DNA of 32,071 bases from the NCBI GenBank assembly GCA_016214555.1, contig JACROF010000012.1, forward strand, positions 267,485-299,555. The letters are read 5' to 3'. Shown one piece after another: positions 7,507-15,388 of the stretch (positions are counted from its first letter, which is position 1; each line of letters begins with the position of its first letter). Made by a program: the position numbers and the translations under genes. The DNA is from Candidatus Levyibacteriota bacterium (GTDB lineage Bacteria > Patescibacteriota > Microgenomatia > Levybacterales > UBA12049). The notes below the pieces were generated by a model, which worked only from the letters and a program-made list of their open reading frames with translations, had not been told where the DNA came from and made no database searches.

Positions 7507-8682
7507 ATGATCAGACTCATAAAATCCACATATCATAACGAAAAAGAGACCACGAAAAAACTTATATCTTTTATAGGGCATGCTAAACAGCTAAGTTTTG
7601 GTCCCGAATGTCACAAGTTTGAAGCTGAATTTGCAAAATGGCAGAAGCGTAAACACTGCGTGTTTTTAAATAGCGGAAGCTCTGCAAATCTTGCAATGAT
7701 TCAGGCGCTTATAAATTTTGGTAAATTGAAAACGGGAGATATGGTTGGATTTTCGGCACTTACTTGGTCCACAAACGTTATGCCCATAATCCAACTTGGT
7801 TTAAAAGCCGTACCAATTGATGTAGAGCTTGATACACTTAATGTTTCAAGTAAGCAAGTTTTAAAAATATTAAAAAAATATCCAATTAAGGTGCTTTTTT
7901 TGACTAATCTTCTTGGGTTCTGCGACGATATTGATGAGATCAAAAGAATCTGCGATAAGAAAAAAATTATTTTTCTTGAAGATAACTGTGAGTCTTTAGG
8001 AACAGTCTATAAAGGGAAACTGTTGGGTAATTATGGGCTAGCAAGCTCAGTATCATTTTATGTTGGGCATCATATGTCAACCGTTGAAGGAGGCGCAGTC
8101 TGTACGGATAGTGAAAGGTTAGCAACAATGCTGAGGATCGTAAGAGCACATGGCTGGGACAGAAATTTATCTGAGCAAAAACAAGTTAAAATTAGGAATA
8201 AATATAAGATTAATTCTACTTTTTATTCTCGTTACACATTTTACGACCTAGGATACAATCTTCGTCCGACTGAGATAAATGCTCACATTGGAAGGATTCA
8301 AATTCCGTTTTTAAAGGAAATTACTAAACAAAGAAATAAAAATTTTTTTGAAATGGCGGTGCCAATTTATCAGAGAACAGATCGATACTATCCAATTAAA
8401 TACAGTCATATTGATTTTCTATCAAATTTTGCTATACCAGTTATTTGCAGATCTCAGAAGATTCGAGATGAGTTAGTTGAAAAATGTAATGACAAAATAG
8501 AGATCCGTCCTATTGTGGGTGGCGATATGACCAGGCAACCGTTTTTTAGTAAGTACATGAAGCAATTTTCATATGAAAGTTCTAATGCTAAACTAGTTCA
8601 CGAGCAGGGTCTTTATTTTGGCAATAATCCTGAATTAACTGATAGAGAAAAGAAATTGATTGTCCAAGTATTTACGAAATAA
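7507..8682 (+). CDS. DegT/DnrJ/EryC1-fold PLP enzyme, ColD-like sugar 3-dehydratase (His in place of PLP lysine)
   Basis: This 391-residue protein has the DegT/DnrJ/EryC1/StrS sugar-aminotransferase fold: FLNSGSSANL (about 53-62, cofactor phosphate binding), LEDNCESLG (about 157-165, containing the Asp that pairs with the pyridine nitrogen) and the active-site loop SFYVGHHMSTVEGGAV. Ordinary family members have Lys where this one has His188, in an HH pair. That replacement marks the PLP- or PMP-dependent 3-dehydratases, such as ColD of GDP-colitose synthesis and the E1 enzyme of CDP-ascarylose synthesis, which remove the 3-hydroxyl of a 4-keto-6-deoxysugar. The E1 iron-sulfur cysteine pattern is not evident and the length suits ColD. 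ManC in this window could start the GDP-sugar route. The substrate remains inferred. Confidence 0.8.
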   Translation: MIRLIKSTYHNEKETTKKLISFIGHAKQLSFGPECHKFEAEFAKWQKRKHCVFLNSGSSANLAMIQALINFGKLKTGDMVGFSALTWSTNVMPIIQLGLKAVPIDVELDTLNVSSKQVLKILKKYPIKVLFLTNLLGFCDDIDEIKRICDKKKIIFLEDNCESLGTVYKGKLLGNYGLASSVSFYVGHHMSTVEGGAVCTDSERLATMLRIVRAHGWDRNLSEQKQVKIRNKYKINSTFYSRYTFYDLGYNLRPTEINAHIGRIQIPFLKEITKQRNKNFFEMAVPIYQRTDRYYPIKYSHIDFLSNFAIPVICRSQKIRDELVEKCNDKIEIRPIVGGDMTRQPFFSKYMKQFSYESSNAKLVHEQGLYFGNNPELTDREKKLIVQVFTK

Positions 8683-8695
8683 CCCCCAAAAATTG

Positions 8696-9640
8696 ATGAA
8701 ACTCAACAAAAGAAAAGACTGTCCGATTTGTGGGAATTTAAAGGTTTTTTATCTGGATAAATTTTGGAGGTGCTCAAAATGTCTCTACCAATTCGCCGAC
8801 CCTCAAGATAAATCTTTCACTAAATCTTATTATCAAGAAGATATTGGATTGTTGGTTCAAAATGTGTTGGAAGGGAAAAATCCAAAAGCGTATCTACGAA
8901 AGTATGCTACCTTAGCAACCAAAACGATTGAACAGCTTAAGAAAGGTTTACGTATTTGTGATATTGGTTGTGGAACGGGTGCCTTTTTATTGAAGTTGGA
9001 AGAGGGTGGGCATAAGGTATATGGCTATGACATCAATAGAGCACAAGCTGAATTCGCAAGAAAAAAAAATGGGTTACGTCATATAAGAGATGCTCAAAGC
9101 CTTAGGGGATACTGCAGAAAAGTAAAAATTAGAAGGGAGTTTTTTGATGTGATTACATGTTTTGAGGTTATTGAACATGTTCTTGATTTGAATAAGTTTA
9201 TTGAAGAGGTTTACGCTTATCTTAAACCTGGTGGGATTTTCATACTCTCAACTCCAAATAACAATCGTATTCAGATGCATGAAAAATGGGATTATCCTCC
9301 AATTCACGTCTCTCGTTTTAAAAAAATGAATATGGAGTTACTCCTTAATAAACATAACTTTACTCTTAAAACCTTTAAGACATTTAATGAGCTTGGTTAT
9401 TATTCTGGGAATTTTATAGCTAAAATGAATATTTCACATAATGCACTTGAGCATATGGTCAAAGCATCAACAGACATCTCATCACCTCAGAAGTCATCAA
9501 GGAATGCTCAGCTCTTTATGCTTTTTTCAAAAGTAAAAAAAACAGCTTGTTGGTTTTTAGATTTACCACTTTATCTTTTTCTTAATATGCAAAAAGAAAA
9601 AGGTCACACTATGTTTGTTGTTGCTAAAAAAATTGTATGA
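8696..9640 (+). CDS. SAM-dependent methyltransferase with N-terminal zinc-ribbon-like motif
   Basis: From the ATG at 8696 this gives a 314-residue methyltransferase. A TTG at 8660 would add 12 residues, but these lie inside the upstream gene. The N terminus has two CxxC pairs (CPICG and CSKC, about 18 residues apart) that probably bind zinc. The catalytic domain follows: ICDIGCGTGAFLLKLEE (motif I), GYDIN (ribose-binding acid), TCFEVIEHV and LKPGGIFILSTPNN. The domain order resembles sugar C- and O-methyltransferases of deoxysugar and capsule loci. Its position 13 bases after the ColD-like dehydratase suggests that it may act on the same deoxysugar, possibly as a C-methyltransferase; this is inference. 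It overlaps the following GT4 by four bases. Confidence 0.8.
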   Translation: MKLNKRKDCPICGNLKVFYLDKFWRCSKCLYQFADPQDKSFTKSYYQEDIGLLVQNVLEGKNPKAYLRKYATLATKTIEQLKKGLRICDIGCGTGAFLLKLEEGGHKVYGYDINRAQAEFARKKNGLRHIRDAQSLRGYCRKVKIRREFFDVITCFEVIEHVLDLNKFIEEVYAYLKPGGIFILSTPNNNRIQMHEKWDYPPIHVSRFKKMNMELLLNKHNFTLKTFKTFNELGYYSGNFIAKMNISHNALEHMVKASTDISSPQKSSRNAQLFMLFSKVKKTACWFLDLPLYLFLNMQKEKGHTMFVVAKKIV

Positions 9641-10872
9641 GGATAGGGATGATTTTTCATTCGTTAAACGTGCCAGGAGGAAGTGCTTCTGTTTTTCTTT
9701 CATTAGCCCTGGCATTGCAGGAGCAGGGTCATAACGTTCATGTTTTTTGTTATTACTTTGATCCCGAATATTGTTTTCCGGAACTTAACAAGAAATTGAA
9801 GATTCACTGTATCAAAAAAATTGATTCAAGGTCTCATAGGATCAACACAAACAGTATTTGGATCCGTTTATTACTAGGGTATGAATACTATTTTAACGCA
9901 AGAAAAATTTATAGACTTCTAAAAAAGTTCAAATTTGATCTTTTGTATGCTGCGGAAGCAAGCGCTTACATTCCCGCTTTGATCTATAAGAAAAAGAAGT
10001 CTGTTCGAGTATATTGGAGCGTTTTTGACCCTATCTCACTTGTAGATAATAAGCGCCCAGGATTGATGACTCATAAATATAGGTGGTTTGCTACACTCCT
10101 TAAAATTCATAACCTTTTTGATACTCGGAATATCAGGAAAATTGATAGGGTAATAGTTCCGACAAAAAAAATGAAAAAACAGCTTGATTTGTTTTATGGT
10201 ATTAGCGCATCAGTTTTTCCTACTGCAGGAGTTCGGGTTCAAGAGAGTAGGAAGAAGCATATTTCTTTAATTGAGCGTAGGTTGCAAGAGAGGTTTAATT
10301 TTAGAAAAGAAGATGAGAACATTCTTTTTTCAAATGGGCACCTCCTTCCCCACAGAAGGTACGAAGATGTACTACATGCATTGCGATCATTGGTAAAAAT
10401 TGGCTATAGATGTAAATATATTATTTCCGGGAGTAATAAGTTTGATCCTAATTATTTTGTCTATCTTCAGGCCTTGGTGAAAAAGTTGCATTTAGATGAC
10501 TATGTGATTTTAGATACAGATTTTAAATCAAACGAAGAAATTTTAGGTTACTATCAGTATTGTGATATTTTTCTTTTTGTGAGCGTTGAGCAGACATGGG
10601 GTTTAGCTCCTTTTGAGGCAATGCTTTGTAAAAAACCAGTAATAATTTCAAAAGGCGTAGGCTGTTCGGAGGTTTTGACCGATAAAAAAGATGCGCTCAT
10701 CGTTCAGGAGCGTTCTCCGGAACAAATTGCAGAATGTATTGAGCATCTTGTTAAAAATAAGCTATTGTACAAGAAGGTATCAGAGGGTGGATACGAACGA
10801 ACGCTTGTTGATTTTACGTATCAGAATATTGCAGCAAAACTTATTAATATGATGAATGCGTCGGGTAACTAA
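9637..10872 (+). CDS. GT4 glycosyltransferase (paralogue of the facing minus-strand gene)
   Basis: A 411-residue GT-B fold glycosyltransferase. The N-terminal acceptor loop is NVPGGSASVFLSLALALQ. The donor domain includes PHRRYEDVLHALRSL and the family 4 signature QTWGLAPFEAMLCKKPVI, followed by GCSEVL. It begins in an ATGA overlap with the methyltransferase. It closely resembles the gene on the opposite strand: both have a D-x-E-x-C-(F/Y)-P-x-L block near residue 50, the PHRR-(Y/F)-ED block, and TWGLA-(P/V)-FEA. The two genes meet tail to tail with their stops overlapping by four bases. The sugar specificity is unknown. Confidence 0.87.
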   Translation: MRIGMIFHSLNVPGGSASVFLSLALALQEQGHNVHVFCYYFDPEYCFPELNKKLKIHCIKKIDSRSHRINTNSIWIRLLLGYEYYFNARKIYRLLKKFKFDLLYAAEASAYIPALIYKKKKSVRVYWSVFDPISLVDNKRPGLMTHKYRWFATLLKIHNLFDTRNIRKIDRVIVPTKKMKKQLDLFYGISASVFPTAGVRVQESRKKHISLIERRLQERFNFRKEDENILFSNGHLLPHRRYEDVLHALRSLVKIGYRCKYIISGSNKFDPNYFVYLQALVKKLHLDDYVILDTDFKSNEEILGYYQYCDIFLFVSVEQTWGLAPFEAMLCKKPVIISKGVGCSEVLTDKKDALIVQERSPEQIAECIEHLVKNKLLYKKVSEGGYERTLVDFTYQNIAAKLINMMNASGN

Positions 10873-12059
10873 TTTTGAGAGAATATAGAAAGCATTTCCT
10901 CTGCATATTTATCCCATGATATAGTTTTTTTTACAAAATCTTGACCTGCTATAGCAATTTTTTTTCTAAGATGATAATTCTTAAAAAGAATCTCAATTTT
11001 TTTAGCGATTTGCTTTGGAGATTCCGGATCAACAAGCATCGCTGTTTGGTTGTCATGTAAAACTTCATGCGCACCAGCGCCTCTGCTGACTATAGCCACA
11101 CAGCCCGATAATATTGCTTCAAATACTGCTAAACCCCATGTTTGCGGGCTGTTTGGAAAAACAAAAATATCAGACGTTTTATATTGATTTTTTAATTCTT
11201 CCTCCGTTACTCTACCTAAAAAGTTAACAGATGACTCAAGATGATATTTTTTAACGAGTGATTCGATCAATAAAAAATACTGAAGATCTGTTTTAGTCTC
11301 TCCTATGATTGATAAAGTAACATTTTTTAATCCTTTTTTATTTACTAGGATATTCATTGCTTTCACGATATCTTCAAACCGTCTGTGTGGAAAGAAAATT
11401 CCGGTTGCCAGAATTGAAAGATTTTTTTTGGGTTTATACACCCTTTTTAAATAAAAACTTTTTTGTTCCAGTCCACTTCTTACAACGACAGCATCTGAGT
11501 GGAGATATTTCCTAATGATTAATCTATTGATGTTATCAAGAACAATAGTTTTATTTATTTTTGTTCTATACTTTATTCTAAATTCAACATGAGTCCATCT
11601 TCGGTAGAGTGTTTCAGGGAGACTCGCACCATTGATAAAGAGATCATTCATCATCCAGAAGTTTTTTGAAGTATTAAAGTAGGATGAAAGTTTGTATACT
11701 TCAGTCTCATGGTAATTAAAAAAATCATAATGCACTTTTGCATCATGTTTTTTAATTAGATCACGAAGTTGTAAAAGATTGTGTTTTTTATTAATAAAAT
11801 GAGGAATGATATTAAAAATTTTTTGAAGTAAGCCATATTTGGCTAGATGGTGCGTTTGTTTTTTTGTGGATTCATTTACGGGATATACCTTAAGTTGTTT
11901 TAGAAGATGAGGGTAGCATTTTTCTCGATCTAGGTCTACACAAAATATGTCAACATGATGCCCTTTACGTTTGAGCGACAATGCTAACTCAAGAATTTGC
12001 CTAGCGCCTCCTCCGCTAATTTGTAGTCCCCAGATAATTAGTGCTACTTTTTTCTTCAT
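10869..12059 (-). CDS. GT4 glycosyltransferase on the minus strand
   Basis: This is the only gene on the minus strand: 396 residues from the ATG at 12057-12059. A GTG directly before it could add one residue. It is a family 4 GT-B glycosyltransferase with ISGGGARQILELALSLKRKG at the N terminus, FFPHRRFEDIVKAMNIL at the start of the donor domain, QTWGLAVFEAILSGCVAIVS with the conserved glutamates, and GAHEVLHDN. It is a diverged paralogue of the plus-strand GT4 ending at 10872. The reversed orientation interrupts an otherwise unidirectional cluster, so it needs its own promoter, probably in the 12060-12151 gap. It may be a later insertion or the result of a local inversion. The substrate is unknown. 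Confidence 0.87.
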   Translation of the reverse strand: MKKKVALIIWGLQISGGGARQILELALSLKRKGHHVDIFCVDLDREKCYPHLLKQLKVYPVNESTKKQTHHLAKYGLLQKIFNIIPHFINKKHNLLQLRDLIKKHDAKVHYDFFNYHETEVYKLSSYFNTSKNFWMMNDLFINGASLPETLYRRWTHVEFRIKYRTKINKTIVLDNINRLIIRKYLHSDAVVVRSGLEQKSFYLKRVYKPKKNLSILATGIFFPHRRFEDIVKAMNILVNKKGLKNVTLSIIGETKTDLQYFLLIESLVKKYHLESSVNFLGRVTEEELKNQYKTSDIFVFPNSPQTWGLAVFEAILSGCVAIVSRGAGAHEVLHDNQTAMLVDPESPKQIAKKIEILFKNYHLRKKIAIAGQDFVKKTISWDKYAEEMLSIFSQN

Positions 12060-12151
12060 CACGAATATTGTATAGTATATAATATAGTCTGCTTCATTAA
12101 TAGAGAGAGTAAGAGCATTTTTTTCTTGTAATATTTATGGTATAGGTATGT
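12060..12151. promoter_or_regulatory. Divergent promoter region
   Basis: This 92-base, very AT-rich gap is the only divergent junction in the window and must contain starts for both flanking genes. On the minus strand TACAAT (plus-strand ATTGTA, 12067-12072) starts 13 bases before the ATG, a spacing that suggests a leaderless or nearly leaderless mRNA. A TATAAT also occurs on the plus strand at 12078-12083 without a good -35 box. TATAGG at 12141-12146 lies 11 bases before the plus-strand ATG. No convincing -35 elements were found, so the exact promoters are uncertain. Confidence 0.45.
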
Positions 12152-14413
12152 ATGCGCTTGAAACATTTCTTGTTAATTTCTCCTTTTGTAATAATTGCGT
12201 TTTTTAATAGAACTCTTCTTTTTGGTACATCTAATCCCTCTTGGGGAGACATGGTTGCTATGCCCCCCTCGCCACTTCCGTTTTGGGAATCAATGTTGCA
12301 TGTCTGGAGAGATATTTTTACAGGAGGGTTTGGTCCAACAAATGTTCCACATCTTATTTTATCTCAGTTTTCATCTCTTGTTCCACTTTCAGTTTTGCAA
12401 GGAGCATACCTTTTCTTATTGTTTCCAATCCTTTTTGTAAGTTTTATTGACATTCTTAAGCAACTTTCCATAAAAAAATCTTGGACAGATCCCACAATAC
12501 TTCTTGAAGCAAATTTTTTAGTGCTAATAATCTATTTCTCAAACACATTTCTTGTAAATTTTATTCAAGGAAATCCAGATGTGTATTATGGTTATCTCCT
12601 TGGAATTCCATCTATTTTGTATCTTTATTTGTTCTTGCGGAAAAACGACTTTATATCTGGATTAAAGATGGTACTTCTCATAACAATTGCTTCCTGGTTT
12701 GGCTCCTTTTCATTTTTTTATCTTGCTGTTCTGCTTTTTCCTTTTTTTATTCTTTTTTTTCTCTTGTATAGAAAAAATGTTAGTATTAAATCTTTGTTTC
12801 TTCTTTTTGTTTTATTTTTAGCCTGCAACGCTTCTTTGTTATTTGCTACGATAAAGCCAATTTTAGATGCTGTTAGTTCAATTGGAGGAGCTACTGGGAA
12901 AGAAATCATTGACACATCCTTCTCTCTTTATAAAGGAATGAATCCTCTACAACTGTTTTATTTTGCAGGAAATTTTGGTGATGTCACGTGGCTTCTTTTT
13001 AACATTCCTGGAGGACATTTTTTTATGACGTTAGTTTTTTATCCAATTGTTGCTTTGCAAATCATTATAATGCTTATTTTAGCTTATAGTGCAACTTCCA
13101 CCACAACAAAGACTAGGCAAAAACAACTTATCTTTGGGCTTTTTGGAATATATATATTTTTCTTTACCCTTCTTCTCATTTGGGATACTGAATTTTTTTC
13201 ATCAATAGCTAGAAATATTCCAATGATCGCACTTTATAGAAATCCAAAAAAGGTTGTACTCTCTCTTTACGTCGCTTACATACTGGTTATCATATTTGTC
13301 AAACCTTTTATCAAAGCTAGTCATTATAAATATTCTTTATTGGGAATTTTATTATTAACTGCAATTCCTACAGTTGGCTTTATAAATGATGGATATAATG
13401 GTTTAAAAAATGCTTATGTTGTCTCATCAGCTTTTTACCATAAAGATGAGGTAAAAAGTGCGCAAAATTTTGAAAGGATTATTAATTTTCCGAATAGATT
13501 TATTGAACTAAAGAAATATTTGCGAGAGCAAGATGATAAAAGTGCTAATGATGTAGGCTACAGATTAGTAGTGCTTCCAGATAATAGCCAGACCCTGTAC
13601 CAAGGACAGTTGTTTTATCTCTTAAGTCCTTTTTATATCAATATAAATGCGGCTGTTTTTGGGCAATTGAAGGATCCTGTGACTATTATGAATGTATTAT
13701 ATACAAGTCTTATTAATGGTAATTCATCAATGTCAACTCAATTGTTGCAGATAGCAAATGTTAAGTATGTGGTAATTGATAGGCAAAGCTCTTATGATCT
13801 CTACATTAGTGATAAGAAACCACAGATTAGAACTTATTATGGCACATTTACATCTGGTCATCCTGAAGAATTTAAAAAATTAATAGATCAGCACAGGTTT
13901 TTAAAGTTGGTAAAAACAAATCAGAATTTCTATGTTTATCAAAATCTAAATTATAAAAATACATTTGTATACGCCCCAGAATATATTTGTAATAAAAAAA
14001 AGTTTGGGGTAGAAAATGACAACTGTGATTACTATGAATCTTTGTCAGCAATCCCACCAAAGTCAAATAAGGCTTTGGTCTCTAATCTTATTAGAAATAA
14101 CCCGACAGATTATAGCTTTGTTTTAAAAGCTGATGCAGCAGGAAAGAAGGTCATTTTTTTTAATCAGACATTTGATAGATTTTGGTCCCTTATTGGAGAG
14201 CAAGGTAGCAATGTAAAAGTTTCTGAACACAGAATAGGTAATTTTTATGGAAATTCTTGGACAATTGAGGTGCCTAATAAAGGGGAATACTTATTGAAAA
14301 TTAAATATAAACTTGAGCAGCCTTATCGCATATTGGTATTTTTTTCAACATTGAGTATATTGGGTACAATAAGTTTAATGGTATTTTTATCATTGAGAAG
14401 ACGAGGTATTTAA
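12152..14413 (+). CDS. Large GT-C/YfhO-like (AftD-like) membrane glycosyltransferase
   Basis: A 753-residue protein with about eleven N-terminal membrane helices (up to about residue 410), an extracytoplasmic domain of some 300 residues, and one C-terminal helix (about 724-745) followed by Arg residues. The first outside loop has an acidic residue and a WGD...P...W pattern (SWGDMVAMPPSPLPFWES), as expected for GT-C enzymes that use polyprenyl-phosphate sugars. IALYRNPKKVVLSLY resembles the Arg-x-Pro motif before a helix in AftD/YfhO-like proteins. The soluble part has LLQIANVKYVVID and a late DRFWSLI...GNSWTIE block, also found in YfhO-like proteins. I infer transfer of a lipid-linked sugar to an outside acceptor. 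It lies three bases before the epimerase gene. Exact family and substrate are uncertain. Confidence 0.68.
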   Translation: MRLKHFLLISPFVIIAFFNRTLLFGTSNPSWGDMVAMPPSPLPFWESMLHVWRDIFTGGFGPTNVPHLILSQFSSLVPLSVLQGAYLFLLFPILFVSFIDILKQLSIKKSWTDPTILLEANFLVLIIYFSNTFLVNFIQGNPDVYYGYLLGIPSILYLYLFLRKNDFISGLKMVLLITIASWFGSFSFFYLAVLLFPFFILFFLLYRKNVSIKSLFLLFVLFLACNASLLFATIKPILDAVSSIGGATGKEIIDTSFSLYKGMNPLQLFYFAGNFGDVTWLLFNIPGGHFFMTLVFYPIVALQIIIMLILAYSATSTTTKTRQKQLIFGLFGIYIFFFTLLLIWDTEFFSSIARNIPMIALYRNPKKVVLSLYVAYILVIIFVKPFIKASHYKYSLLGILLLTAIPTVGFINDGYNGLKNAYVVSSAFYHKDEVKSAQNFERIINFPNRFIELKKYLREQDDKSANDVGYRLVVLPDNSQTLYQGQLFYLLSPFYININAAVFGQLKDPVTIMNVLYTSLINGNSSMSTQLLQIANVKYVVIDRQSSYDLYISDKKPQIRTYYGTFTSGHPEEFKKLIDQHRFLKLVKTNQNFYVYQNLNYKNTFVYAPEYICNKKKFGVENDNCDYYESLSAIPPKSNKALVSNLIRNNPTDYSFVLKADAAGKKVIFFNQTFDRFWSLIGEQGSNVKVSEHRIGNFYGNSWTIEVPNKGEYLLKIKYKLEQPYRILVFFSTLSILGTISLMVFLSLRRRGI

Positions 14414-14416
14414 TTT

Positions 14417-15388
14417 ATGGCTAAGTCAAATGTACTAGTAACAGGCTCCGCAGGATTTGTGGGTTTTCATGTAGCAAAGCGATTGTTAGAGCGCGGTGAA
14501 AACGTTATTGGTGTAGATAATCTTAATGACTACTACGATGTGTCTCTTAAAAAAGACAGAAATTCATTTTTGCTTAAAGATAGAAAATATTCATTTCATC
14601 AAATTGACATATCAAATGCATCTGAAGTTGAAAAACTAATGCAAGGATCAAAGATAGATAGAATTTGTCATTTAGCTGCTCAGGCAGGCGTTAGATATTC
14701 ACTTGTCAATCCAGCTCTTTACACTCGAACAAATATTGAAGGATTTATTAACATTATTGAGTCCGCAAAAAAACACAACATCAATGAAATTGTTTATGCC
14801 TCAAGTTCATCTGTCTATGGGAATAATCCAATGCCAAGCAATGGGTTTTCAGAGAGTGATGCTGTAAATCAGCCTATATCTGTTTATGGTATGACTAAAA
14901 GAGCAAATGAACTGACAGCATATGCATATCATCATCTTTACGGAATAAATTTTACAGGACTTCGATTTTTTACAGCATATGGGCCATGGGGTAGGCCTGA
15001 TATGGCTTATTTCAGTTTTACTAAAGCAATTCTTGAGAATAAACCCATTAAGGTTTTTAACGAGGGAAATATGAGGCGTGATTTTACCTACATAGACGAC
15101 GTCGTCGATGGGGTAATAAAAGCACTCGAAAAGCCGTTTCCTTATGAAATTTTTAATATTGGTAATTCACGCACTGTTGAACTTAGTTATTTAATTGGAT
15201 GTATAGAAAGAGAGTTACACAAGAAAGCGATTCTGGACATGCAACCACTGCAGCCTGGTGATGTAACTGAAACTTTTGCTAATATTTCTCACGCTGAAGA
15301 ATTTCTTGGATTTCGTCCTAAAATTGCAATTGATGATGGTTTAAAAGAATTTATCAGATGGTATAACGAATATTATGGTAAAAGCTAA
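14417..15388 (+). CDS. NAD-dependent sugar epimerase, UDP-glucuronate 4-epimerase-like
   Basis: A 323-residue extended short-chain dehydrogenase. The NAD-binding loop is TGSAGFVG at 9-16, with an acidic residue after beta2 (VDNLNDYYD). The catalytic elements are Ser in the ASSSSVYG block (128-135) and the Tyr157/Lys161 pair in YGMTK. HLAAQAGVRYSLVNP, LRFFTAYGPWGRPDMA and RRDFTYIDDVVDGV are characteristic of UDP-glucuronate 4-epimerases (GAE/LpsL/Cap1J type), which interconvert UDP-glucuronate and UDP-galacturonate through a 4-keto intermediate. It would supply a uronic acid to the glycan. UDP-glucose dehydrogenase, which makes its substrate, is not in the window. A UDP-glucose or UDP-GlcNAc 4-epimerase is the main alternative. 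It overlaps the next gene by 14 bases. Confidence 0.85.
   Translation: MAKSNVLVTGSAGFVGFHVAKRLLERGENVIGVDNLNDYYDVSLKKDRNSFLLKDRKYSFHQIDISNASEVEKLMQGSKIDRICHLAAQAGVRYSLVNPALYTRTNIEGFINIIESAKKHNINEIVYASSSSVYGNNPMPSNGFSESDAVNQPISVYGMTKRANELTAYAYHHLYGINFTGLRFFTAYGPWGRPDMAYFSFTKAILENKPIKVFNEGNMRRDFTYIDDVVDGVIKALEKPFPYEIFNIGNSRTVELSYLIGCIERELHKKAILDMQPLQPGDVTETFANISHAEEFLGFRPKIAIDDGLKEFIRWYNEYYGKS

Noticed and set aside
12195-12450. Two alternative plus-strand frames inside the GT-C gene
   Set aside because: Both are contained in the large membrane-protein gene in other frames and show no family motif.
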